NCBI RefSeq assembly: GCF_000003815.2
Contig: NC_049979.1
Coordinates: forward strand, 34,942,600 to 35,006,599
Direction of reading: 5' to 3'
Source: Branchiostoma floridae
Lineage: Eukaryota > Chordata > Leptocardii > Amphioxiformes > Branchiostomatidae
DNA: 64,000 bases
Program-made: the position numbers and the translations under genes
Notes under the pieces: model-generated
Database searches by the model: none
Told to the model about the DNA's origin: nothing
Seen by the model: only the letters and a program-made list of their open reading frames with translations
In this document: positions 13,301 to 24,000 of the stretch, one piece after another
How the letters are laid out: the number at the start of each line of letters is the position of its first letter
Position numbering within the stretch: the stretch's first letter is position 1

Positions 13301-13770
13301 AATCGTAGATAGAGTTCCATAAGTAATTAAGAATTCCCGTAATTCCAGATGTTTCCATAACAAGACTTCAATACGTGTTATATATGTTATCAAGGGCAGG
13401 TGTAACATTAGGCCATCGCTAGTAAATTTTATGGATGACATCAGCGCGCTCATTAATTTCACCTATTCTTGTTTTTTGAGGATGTTCAACATGACGAGGA
13501 AGTACCAAAATGCGAACATACTTTGCCTTGATTTTCCTTGTAGAAGTAACACTTAGGAGGTAGCCATGAGTGTAGTTGTAGAAGACTAGTTGGATAGTTC
13601 TAAAAGTGGCCATGACGAAATTATGACTGGAGATAATACTCACTATCGTGCGGCTTCGCTCCACGGTTAGAGAAATGTGGAGGTCTCCTTGATTAACCCC
13701 AAATTTACTCAGAGGTACGTGGTAGGTTTCTCTTGCTGAGTCGGTCTCCAAGTCGTGATGAGTTCGGCCT
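1321..13770 (-). CDS. B4GALNT-like: Beta-1,4-N-acetylgalactosaminyltransferase (GT12), copy A, interrupted by assembly gaps
   Basis: Third paralogue with the same exon plan. Exon 1 (non-coding) about 13770-13644; coding exons seen: 10372-10449 (ATG at 10436), 9763-9912, 8640-8720, 5717-5897, 5158-5244, 4788-4973 (3' edge lost in a gap), 4128-4271, 2829-2958, 1321-1550. The 107-nt and 56-nt exons expected between 5897 and 8640 are not visible and probably lie in the gap at 7052-7151; the 108-nt exon before the last probably lies in 2273-2729. The N-terminus is MRPDHETMSRLFRSALFFFV. The metal-binding exon reads LYSDEDHYIISNVTR: DxD is kept but the middle Asp is Glu, and there is one extra residue relative to the other copies. 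All visible exons are open, so there is no sign of a pseudogene outside the gaps. Function is inferred from family membership. Confidence 0.8.
1751..2208. mobile_element. Inverted-repeat element with ~115-bp termini in copy A intron
   Basis: Ends CCCCTTCACACGAGA and TCTCGTGTGGAGGGG. About 115 bp of each arm can pair, with matching blocks such as GGAATGAGCC against GGCTCATTC. Many GAATA/TATTC-type motifs occur inside. No ORF. It is not found in copies B or C. Confidence 0.6.
2273..2729. other. Assembly gap (457 N)
   Basis: It probably hides the 108-nt penultimate coding exon of copy A, which sits at this place in the other two copies. Confidence 0.95.
4382..4787. other. Assembly gap (406 N)
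   Basis: It removes the last few codons and the splice donor of the copy A exon at 4788-4973. Confidence 0.95.
6218..6663. mobile_element. MITE with TA target duplication in copy A intron
   Basis: Ends CATTACCAAAAATG and CATTTTTTGTAGTG, flanked by TA (6216-6217 and 6664-6665). The same intron in copies B and C reads CCTAACATG without it. The interior is A/T homopolymer-rich with no ORF. A TA duplication suggests Tc1/mariner mobilisation. Confidence 0.7.
7052..7151. other. Assembly gap (100 N, probably unsized)
   Basis: Exactly 100 N suggests an arbitrary gap length. The 56-nt and 107-nt exons of copy A are missing between 5897 and 8640, so the true gap is likely well over 1 kb. Confidence 0.9.
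9223..9648. repeat. Fold-back element with ~77-bp inverted arms in copy A intron
   Basis: The left arm (9223-9299) and right arm (9572-9648) are near-perfect reverse complements, sharing CACAACCAGTTTTTCTCAC, TGACGTTTCGATGTCTG and GAGCTTCTAAC. The spacer holds a duplicated ACGTTTGGGATAGTG/ACATTTGGGATAGTG motif. Each arm contains a CTGAGGA - hairpin - GAAAC pattern. No ORF. Confidence 0.7.
10678..10809 (-). pseudogene. Reverse transcriptase fragment (LINE) upstream of the copy A start exon
   Basis: A ~44-codon minus-strand frame reads SLLFLIYINKLAEHARGF, then DDYLLFADGSNLFLSHFDSE. This is the B/C motif region of a CR1/jockey/L1-type RT, with the catalytic FADD changed to FADG (10714-10725). 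No further RT sequence is recognisable on either side, so it is an old remnant. Confidence 0.6.
11030..11610. repeat. Inverted-repeat element between exon 1 and the start exon of copy A
   Basis: The left part (TTATAGATGACATC, 11053-11070 region) is inverted with respect to the right part (GATGTCATCCATAAAATG, 11567-11585). The right ~215 bp also matches 13415-13625 in reverse orientation, sharing GACATCAGCGCGC and GGTAGCCATGA. Confidence 0.5.
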
Positions 13771-13803
13771 AGAATATTCTGAAGTCTGGCAGTCCCTTAT
13801 ATC
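13644..13803 (-). promoter_or_regulatory. Core promoter and non-coding exon 1 of copy A
   Basis: GATATAAG at 13796-13803 (minus), then a block homologous to those at 27.6 kb and 48.1 kb, ending in a GTGAGTATT donor (exon end 13644). The TSS is inferred near 13770. Confidence 0.5.
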
Positions 13804-13809
13804 AAACAT

Positions 13810-16080
13810 AGGACGGTTGTGGCGCTTCGCTTTTCGGTGATCGTTATCTTACAGACAACATGCTGCATCCTGCTTGAACCAATGGGATATCCGGGAGGGG
13901 TGTGATCGTGTAGTTATATTTCAGCCATACCATAGGTATGGTGAAATATATTGTAATCGTAATGTTTCTTCTTCTTTCTTTCTTCTTTCTCCTGTCAAAT
14001 CTTCAAAACACGTTATCTCCGTCGTTCCTGATCGAACCGAATGACTTGAAATTTGGCACAAAGATAGAGTGGGCCAATACCCCCAGACTTTTTTTTTACA
14101 TTTTTTTTCATAACTGCCTCTAAAATGAGTTTATTGAGGTTTTATGGTCATTTTTTTGCCAAAACGGTATATTTTGCCCCCCTGTTCCATGGAATTACAA
14201 TTAAATGACCTGAAATTTGGTATGGATAGGCATTGGATATTTGGTAAAATGATCCAAGTAAAATTTATGACGTAAACTACTGTGAAAAGATTATTTTCAG
14301 CACTTTTCTGAGGGAAAATTGGTTTTCTTTCTGCCTGCTGCAGTGACATTCCGTGACCCCACAGAGCCCCACACCTGCAGGCGTTAGCAAGAGTTAATTG
14401 AATCAATGACCTAGCCAATCAGCGAAGAGGAAGGCGAAGGCTAATTAATATTCATAAGCGGGGCCTCACGATCCCGTATATAGCAGTGTTCTCGCCATGA
14501 TTTTTTTCACAGTGGTCCCCCGGCTGGGTTCAGGGGCAAGCTCTTGCATTTTAGGCTATTCAGAAGACTATTTGTATCAGGTTTAGGCGCATATCTATGA
14601 TAATCACAGCAGTCACTTAACTTCTCTTCAGGAGTTTAACGTAACAATATTTCAAATCAAACCGTCAAAGACAACTAAAAACTCATTAAAAAAACTTTAC
14701 TCAGTTCAACAGTACTTTTGTCCGGTTTGCCATCCGATGTTGAAACGCTAGCGATAGTATTTTCGCTGCGCTGTTAGCTCCGTGCGACTTTTGTTGACGG
14801 TTTTACGAGTAACGTTATGGTTATATTTTAACTCAAGTCGCCGCGTCGCTGTCAGACGATATTCCCACGCTTGGACACGGACAATGGCAAATTTCTGTCC
14901 TGGAACAGAGTGATGGGTCATGGAGCCCTTTAGTTATATAATATGAGTTGACACCTTCTTTAGTGTGGTCAAAATGGTACTTGAGTCAGAGTCAGATGTC
15001 ATAACTGTCAATTATGACCATCCCATTCCAGCATTGTGGAAAGTCTACACACATTAAGACCTATGGCCCATTCCAGCCTATTATATTTAGTAATTAATAT
15101 GTTAATTTATTTTTTTCATCTTGAGAACACCTGGGTGGCACCCTCAGCAATTTTGGCTGATTTTCAAGGCGGCTAGGTAACAAAGGATGAATCAAACGCG
15201 TATGGTGAAATTCAACGACAGTCTTTCTAGCATTAATGTTAGTCTGCAGCATTTCAAGCTGTTCTTCAAACTTTGCAAGTCACCAATGGATGTTGTAACT
15301 AAATATTGGTTAAGTGGCATACGTCCCAATAAGGTCCTTGTATTAAGGTGTAGATGTATGTTACCAAACTGTTTTCCAAAGTACCCCCTTTTGTTGGGGT
15401 AATTGAAGGGAAACAAAGGGGTAGAATGGCTTTTTTTTTGTACAGTATCCAAATTTTTTTAATGAATTGTATGTAAGATTTTCAGCAAATTTTAAAGGCC
15501 CCATGACATTTGGGGAAGACTTTTGGAAAATTTTTTGCATTGCTCGCCCTTCAAATTTGCCATTTTTACATTGTCAGTAACATTCAGGATGTCAGCAAGT
15601 GATGTGCTTGCCATTGGGTGCCCCCCCCCCCCCCCCCATTTCATTTATTTGGAATGCTACAATGCATTACAAGTGGCAGCCAGGCAGCAAAACTGGTACC
15701 AGCTGCCACTGATACATACAAATCATTACAATGTACAATTCATTCGACGAAATATCAGACTATACAACAGCAATACATCATAGTTTAGTAGCAGTAATTT
15801 TACAAGGAACAAAATACATCATTATCATTTTAATCAATATACATAACATTATCATCATCATCAATATAAACAGCAATAAGCGAGAAAAAAGATCGAGAAA
15901 AGATGGAACGGTTGGAAAGGGTTTAGAATTTTACAAGTTAGTGATTAGATAAAAGGTGGTTTCTGCATTTGGCCTTGAAGATTCTGACGGTGGCGGACTC
16001 TGTGACTCCACTGAGTAGAAGGTGGCATTCACTTCACTTCACCATTGTGAACTTTTCATTTATTAAGTATTCACTGCATC
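13810..16080. other. Intergenic region between copies A and B
   Basis: No gene supported. It holds a CT-rich tract (13970-13995), a C homopolymer (15621-15638), and at 15110-15630 a block repeated at 35540-36060 (CATCTTGAGAAC, CAGCAATTTTGGCT), showing that intergenic DNA was duplicated with the genes. Confidence 0.6.
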
Positions 16081-16089
16081 TGCTGCAAC

Positions 16090-16632
16090 ATGGCAACATC
16101 TGCAATGGCTCGTCTGTCCAGGATCTGGAAATCCAACAACATCAGCTTTACTGTCAAGTACAAGCTCTACAAGACCCTAGTTGTGTCCATACTGTTGTTT
16201 GGGTGTGAGACCTGGACGCTACTGGCATCCACAGAGAGAAAAATCCAAGCCTTTGAGATGAAGTGCATGCGGAAGCTACTTCACATCTCGTACTATGAAC
16301 ACATCACAAACGAGTATGTGCGGGAACAGGTACGCGGTCTTGTTGGCCCTCAAGAACCAATCTTAGGGACAGTTAAAAGACGCAAACTGCAATGGTTTGG
16401 GCATGTTACCAGACACAACAACCTGGCCAAGACAATCCTGCAGGGAACAGTAGAGGGAGGGCGTCGTCGCGGACGTCAACGCAAAGCTTGGCAGGACAAC
16501 ATCACTGACTGGACGGGCCTCAGCCTACAGGAGAGACTAACCATGGCTAGGGAAAGAAGAACCTGGAGGCAAATCTCGATCTTCATGTCTACCTTGTCCC
16601 CCAAACGACCTGGAGGTCAAGGGACTAGGTAG
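16090..16632 (+). pseudogene. C-terminal fragment of a LINE reverse transcriptase (RTE-like)
   Basis: This open frame contains LLFGCETWTL, RRKLQWFGHVTR, RGRQRKAWQDNITDWTG and a WRQI-type end. These are typical of the C-terminal thumb region of RTE-type retrotransposon proteins in invertebrates. The catalytic RT core is absent. A TAGG repeat tail (about 16625-16651) follows the stop directly, as is common at RTE 3' ends. The element lies between copies A and B of the transferase array and is not functional on its own. Confidence 0.8.
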
Positions 16633-16651
16633 GTAGGTAGGTAGGTAGGCT
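16625..16651 (+). repeat. TAGG microsatellite at a LINE 3' end
   Basis: About six TAGG units follow the stop codon of the LINE fragment directly, consistent with a retrotransposon tail. Confidence 0.75.
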
Positions 16652-17389
16652 GATAAACATTCACACCACACCCGGTACAGTATGTATGTGTGTGTGTGTG
16701 TGGGGGGGGTGATTTGGGGCTGATTCAACTACCAAAAACATGTTCACAATACAAGAAGTTTCTTTTTTACCATGATCACAGCCTTGTAGATTTTGTTACC
16801 TCCGTATCCATGGCCATCTACACTTTCAAAGCCATCTACACCACAGCATACCATATGGTCTGTAATGTAATTTAATCCGTTATGAAGAACGTTATTGCAC
16901 GACAATTGTACATGGCACAATGTTTGCCTATCTTTGAATTATGGGAGTTGTGGCATCTAAAGATATATACAAATCTGTCAGTCTTTTTTCTGTTTACATG
17001 GGTACACAGATTTCCATTTCTTATTTGATTTCAATAATGATTGAGTTATATTCAGATTAACATTGTAAAGCATTTGTCTTACATGTACTTGTCTTGAGTT
17101 AACTTAGGTTGATATTTATTGATTCTTGCTCTATTACATTTATTTCATTTGATATTGCTAGCGATTACTATATGCTGCATGTGTGTACGGGGTTTCACCA
17201 CAGAGATCTTTGGAAAACGCCAAAAATCCATGTGACACGAAACCCTGGTTATACAAAATAAACAAACAAGACAAACATGTGACCTATAGAAATATCTACA
17301 TACATTGACCCGTTGAGATGTCTTCAAAATTCGACAAATCTATCGGATCTACTTCTATTCTGAACAGCTATTCACTGATTATTTAACAG

Positions 17390-17710
17390 TTTTTTTTTTA
17401 CTTAATGGTCACCACGTAACAAGACCTGAAGGCCACTCAAGGTTACGGGTTACATTATAACTGTAACGGCATCTCTTCGCCCTAGGTCAGAAACATCATG
17501 ATTGAGACCAGCTCAATTGCTCACTATGAGTGACTCCATTTAACGTCCTATCCGAAGTATGGCCCTAGCCGAAGCTAGGTACTCATTTTCACCTGAGTAA
17601 TGTCAGGAAAGTCCCAAGGGCACAAGATCGGTAACACGGCTGTCGGATTCGAACCCGCGACCTCTCGGTCACGAGACAAAAATACTACCACTGCACTACA
17701 CGGTCCCACA
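17390..17710 (-). mobile_element. tRNA-derived SINE downstream of copy B
   Basis: The minus-strand head has A box TAGTGCAGTGG (within 17684-17698) and a perfect B box GGTTCGAATCC (17645-17655). A ~250-bp body runs to a T/A-rich tail near 17390. The homologous flank at about 1045-1062 lacks it, placing an insertion here; a clean target duplication is not resolved. Its body differs from the SINE at 47.6 kb. Confidence 0.65.
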
Positions 17711-18013
17711 GAGTACAGAGCTTTGTGGACTCACCTGTGTTACCATTTTTCTATTTGGGTCATGCAGGGTCATTCTAGTCACTAACTGAGTAAGTTGAAC
17801 TTGGTAGTTTAGGGCTAAGATATATTTAAATTGGACTCTTGCTGTCGGTGACGAATATTAAATGTTGAAATTTAAATTTTTTTCAAGTTTTTTTTATCAG
17901 AGACTTTGAGAGTCATTGAAATTCATGTACTTTTTAAGTTGCTGACTATAGTTTTTCGATCGTTACAACTATGAAGTGTTTTCCCAAGAAGAAATGATCT
18001 CACTTGATAGTGG

Positions 18014-21000
18014 TTACTTCTTCGTCTTAGCCTTAGTTGTATTCTTCTTAGTTGTTCCCCAGTCTATCTGTGTACAGTCCAGGTCATGCTTAAACAGACT
18101 ATATTTGTGCTTTGAATCTTTCGTTTTTTCTCCGGGGAATCTAAACCTCTCGTATTTTCGGTTTTCGGGTCCCCCTGTGCGGTTGTGCCCAATGACGTTG
18201 TTGCGACAAGCGGCAGTCCGGAGCCTTCCAAGTGCCGATAAGAATAATTCTGTAAAAAATGCAAAACTTTAGCATAAGCTAACTTCAGAAAAGGAAAGAA
18301 CATTATGCTTGTTGTTGAACGAATTTTGCTAAATGCTTTGACCTTGATTTTGCCAAACGTAAACTGTACGTCACATCCTTGAGTATTTTTCAGGATCCAA
18401 GAGGAAAGCAAACGAAAGGAGTTCATCGCACTGGCAAACTAGTGCTGGAACAAGATTCAGCACTTGAATTCCAGTCCTGACGGAGCTTCAGCACTGGAAC
18501 AGAGCCATTCAGCACTGGGAAACCAGTGCTGAACTTTCTTCATCACTAGGTGCCCAGTGCTGAGGCGGCTTTGCCCATTGAATCAACACTGGAATACCAG
18601 TGCGGAAGGTGAAGCTTTCGTAGACTTGAGCACGGCATTCTGAAACATACCTGCGTGTCCAATCCTAGCCAATGCTGGATCTGGGTCGAATCCGATGGAC
18701 TTCATTTCATTTGTTGACGCTATGAAGAAATTTTCGCAGATTTCGTTGGCGTAACAACCTGAGGAGTATCATAATGTTTACATTATCAGACGAATATAAG
18801 GTACAACAAATGTCTTTATGCAAACATGACGTCGGTATAGACATGCAAATATTACAATTTGTACTGAAAATGTCCAAAACATCAATCGATATGTTGTTAT
18901 CTAATTGCTCTAAGTTCTATGCTAATGGCAGTACTGAATGGATCAAATATGCTCAACGTTTGAGTGCCATTTGAAATGTTTTTACAGTTACTAATTCTAT
19001 GAACCATGTTCTTCTTTTGCCATGTCTAATTGAATTAACAAATCCACTTCGACAAAATCAAATAATAAATGAATATAGAGTTGTAATATTGGAGGGAATG
19101 GAAATTTACTTCAGTACTTGCTTTTTGCTTGCATTTTTGTTGTTTGTTTATCTTTAAAAATTTAGAAAATAATGATTACCAGGGAAACCCGGGATCTCGT
19201 GAAAGTGGTTGGGTTTGAATTGGTGCCGTAAGCAGATGTGGTCCTCGTCACCGGTAATTTCAAGCGTGCTGGAAAACCTGGATACCCTCTTCTCGAATGT
19301 TGCGCTCACCTAATGTACATGAAAGATGGGTTAGATCTTGCGCTTCAGCAAAACAGTACTGAAACAAAGTATAGCTTACTATCGATGCTACAACAACGTC
19401 AACGTAACATAAAAATAGAAAAAATAACGGTTATAGCCGTTATGTTCAGTTCAACAATGGAAAAAAGTAGACAGAAGGAGCTATATGAGAGACTAATCAT
19501 CAAATGTAGATTTTTAGACATAAAAAATTCACGTCATAAAACATAATTTAATTCACCAGATGAAAGTTTGTCTTGTCCAACAGTGATACAAACATGTCCA
19601 GTCTTGTCTCATTCCTGATGTAGTGGTCATCGTCGGTATACAGGAAGTATTCCGTTGATACTTGTGATAACCCCAGATTTCGGCCGGCGAAGTAACCCTA
19701 GGATAGAAAATAAATATGTAGCACGGTGGTTCTTTACCTTTGCCAAGACGGTTGATCTATCCGCAGCGTTTCTTTGAAACAGTGATTGAGTGTCGTTGTG
19801 TTTGTGGTTTAACAGGAAGAAGGTATTAACACATTGTTGTGAAATTTGTTATGTCAACAAAACGAATGTCATGTTTATAGATTGGCCTCCCAGCGGATTC
19901 CAATGGCACTACAACAGAACTTCCGATCTTTGTACATTTGTATCTCATGTTCTGAACATACTATGACTTTTTCAATTTTTTTCAGTGACAGGTAGCTTTT
20001 GAGCGGGGGAATAATTAGTGTGAAATGATGCACAATTGTGAGTGAGCGAGTGAGTGAGTGAGTAAGAGGCTTTTTTGTCGAGTTTTGTTTTTGGAAGCGG
20101 AAATGACGTACTGTTTTTTTTTCTGGCATCCGGAAATGATCGACGTTCGAAGCGGAAATGACATACTGTTTTTTGCGGCATCCGGAAAGGATCGACGTTA
20201 GAAGCGGAATTGACGTACTGTTTTTTCTGGCATCCGGAAATGATCGACGTTAGGCGCTTGAACACTGGTGAAGAGCTCGCTGGGGGTGTCGTCTGCAATG
20301 ACCATCCTCGTCCCCGGGTAGTGCTCTTGGAAGGAGGCGATGAGCCGCTTGAGATTGCTGTACCGGTAGAAGGTCTTTACCACCACAGTCACTCTGTCTT
20401 GGAACTTTCCTGAAATTATAAGGAAAAACAATATAACGTTTTCCAGGAACATTCATAATTTCTACCGTTAATACAATTTAAAGAGTCGACCAGAACACAC
20501 ACTGCGTTTAGTGACTGTTGTACAAAAACACAAACGACGACAAAGTAAAAATATAATAATTATATATATATATGCATATGCTTACCTCCTTTTTGATCAT
20601 ATAACCAGGGCAACTGTACCTGCTGGATGTGTATCGGTATAGTTGCAGTAAAACCTGCGTATTGAAGCCGCACTACAAAAAGAGAGCAATGTAATATTAT
20701 CACTAAGATTCGCTTGTCCAACGATTGAGTCTATCTATATTGGTACCGGTGTCCTATCCAAGAGTTGACTAAGAAAAAAAGGATAACGGTTACAATAATA
20801 GCAAAATCCTGAGTTGAAACATACAGCAAGACCGATAACAACGAGTTTATAGTGGCCGATTGTTCTCCCATTCTTTATAACGTGCCATTACTCGACATGG
20901 AATGTATTACTAGTAGTACGAATTCAAGATTCAACATGATCAATGGCTCTGTTCCTTCGGCGTTGCCAAAAAATGTTGTCTTGTTTATTCTTAGCTAACT

Positions 21001-24000
21001 TAGTTAGTGCTACTATTTGATTCATACCTCAAGGTCATGATGACCACGCCCCCTCCAATCTTACAGCTCCCGTGTACTTATTACGTTACCTAATTACATA
21101 CTTGTAATATATTTTAATTTGATGACGTGATTGAACAACATCCAAGATGGCGGGCCATGTCATTAGCGACGGTAAAATCAGGTTATTTTTACCCAGATTC
21201 AGTCAACATCTTTTATTTTAAAATTGTCGACGGAATTTGGGTAAAAATAACCCGTCATTATACATCAGAACGTTACAATAGATAAGACAAAACGTTACAA
21301 TGACATCATCCTCAACGGATTTGATGATCGTAACCCAAGTCATTTTGAAATTATAAGGGGCCAACCCCTGGACCTAGAAAGGCTCCAAAAACTTGGCAAA
21401 AGCCTAGTCTCGATAGGGTTACGTTACCTAAGTCGAATGTGTTCGCATCATATAGAGTGCTCCGATACACGATGTACTGCAGTTGTCTGTTCAACAGAGA
21501 TGGGCTAGTCGTGCGGATGGTCAACTGCGCGGTCCCTTCCCCCTCCGCAGCTACATTATCCACACTGCTAGCGAGGTCGAAAACACCCTTCTCTGCACTT
21601 AGATGTATCTAGAACAGTAAAGAAATAACATTTTCACGTCACGTCACAGGGACACCAACATTGAGGCGAACTCACCTAAAACTATACATTTCAAGCATTT
21701 TCGGACATCTAAAGATATTCTAATCATTTAGTAGTAATGTACATAGCCCAAGGAAGAGAGAACTAGTACTGGTCACGAAAACTTGCCAATTTATCTTATA
21801 GAATCGTAGTGTTATGATTGAGCTATAAACAGAATCGTAGTGTTATGATTGAGCTATAAACCACTGAAATACGAAACAAAAGACACCAACATAGCGGCCA
21901 GAATCTACCTGCTTCATTGATGAAGTTCTGTACTACCTACATTATTAACCTCCTAGCGCAATGAGTCAAGAACAGCTAGACGACAAAATCTCCGAAAGAT
22001 GTTCATTGTTGTGAGTTGCAACTCTCTAAACGGTTCTAGGACCTAACATGTTTTTAAATTGTACATGTACTTGTACGGAACGTGCGTGCGTTGTCTGAAA
22101 ATCAATCAACTTTGCCTATACTACCAATCAATGTCTATGTACGGGAGACTGTGTAAAATGGAGACCATACCATATATACACTGCATGTGCATTTGCCAAC
22201 ATATAGCTGTAAAACGTATTTGAGCTTTATCATAATTATAACATTTGAAGGGAATGGTATATAGAGATTGTGAAGCTTAACAACCTATAAAATATGAAAA
22301 CGGTATCATAGACGCAATTCATCGCTTTCGTTGTCAAACGCAATAATGTAATAGATTTTCTAATATTAATATGTGAATTTTAAGAGATCCAGAGAGATGT
22401 AGGAACAGTAATCGCCGAGATGGTCACACTTCCGATATCCATGTGTTCAAGACGTTCTTCAGAAGGCCCCAAGAACATATTTTAGAGTGAAAGTTTGAAA
22501 CTTACCGTTAGCTGTGTTTGATCTTGGACAACACTGGCTTCGAACCAATCTATGTGAACTCCTGAAGATATAAGAGAAAAGGAGGAGAGCAAATTTTGGT
22601 TTGATTTGTTTTGTGTCTTTGGTTGTTTTTATATCTTACATCTTGTAAATGAGGAAAAAATTGTGCGATCCACTCATTTGCTTTAAATACCGCTTCTAAG
22701 ATTTGTCGCACTGAGACCCATAACTCTCTAACGCTCTTGGAAATCTTTCCAGCCACATAAAACTAACGTTAAGTGGTGAAGCGTCGGGACTTAATATACA
22801 TAAGACACTGACAATCTAAAACTAAATTGAGTGATAAATTTGGCCTTTTAAAATTTGTTACCATACAGTGAGTTCCCTTTAGTGCTAAGTTTAACCAAAT
22901 TACAGTATTCTTAGATTAGCATCACAACTCATCGGTGTGTATAGTTTACACAAAAATAAAAGAAGAATACATAGAGGCCTGTTGATACAATTTAAAAAAA
23001 CGTTGGGCTACGGTCTATTGAAAATCAAGGACACCAACATGGTGGTCAGCACCTACCATCTTTATGAGAATGCTGTATGTAAGCTCCATACCTTTTAACC
23101 TGACCGTCTTCAAGGGCCTGCAGTAGACACCGTGAGCCGGGTAGCTGATCGGTGAAGACCCTTCCGCTTGGTTGTGAACATCCCTTAGGTCAATACGCCT
23201 AAGGGAACGGGTAGAATTTTATGTATGTTAGGAGCTAGATCAAGAAAGATGTACATTTGATCAGAAGTTGAATAAGAATTAAAGTTCACTTCATAATGTA
23301 GCGTACGTTGAACATAGCTAAAATTGTGACAACCATGTGACTGAACGTCATGACCCGAAACTCTACAAGCATTTATGTGATAGGCAATACATAGATCCAC
23401 CTTTGATTACAACTTGAATTAGAAATATATTTTACCTCGTCACGTAGCGTACTTTGAACTTGACTTAAGTTCACAATTTTCGTCAAACACAAAAAGTGGC
23501 CTACTTTAAGGGACAGTCACGTGACAATCAAATAAGATACCAAATTTTGCAACAATGCATTTGATAGACATTCTAATGATCCATATATGGTACAAATTTC
23601 AATCCAAAAAAAAATACCCGAGCGGCACTTATAGCGTTACAAAGTTAAGCCAAACATTAAATTTTTGAAGCTTGAAACATCGTATTGTGTTCAGGCTGCC
23701 CAAGAACTAAAATGTTCTTCTTTGGAAATTTCACAACAATTTTAAAAAAGGCAAAATGTTGGTCTATTTAGATCTTGTTTTGCTTTGCTGATAGATTTAA
23801 AGGTGTCGCCGAGATAGTGCCGTAAAATATGCTGATTTTCGTGTTTTTGAGATGCAAAAATGTTGGAAAATTGCCAGAAAACTTGATTTGCCCGTTACCA
23901 TGGCAACAATGAGTTTTGATCTAAAAGAAAGCTATTTTGAGGGGTTGTGGACCAAGTACTATCACTGTGCAAAATATGAGCCAAATCTATTGTTTACCCC

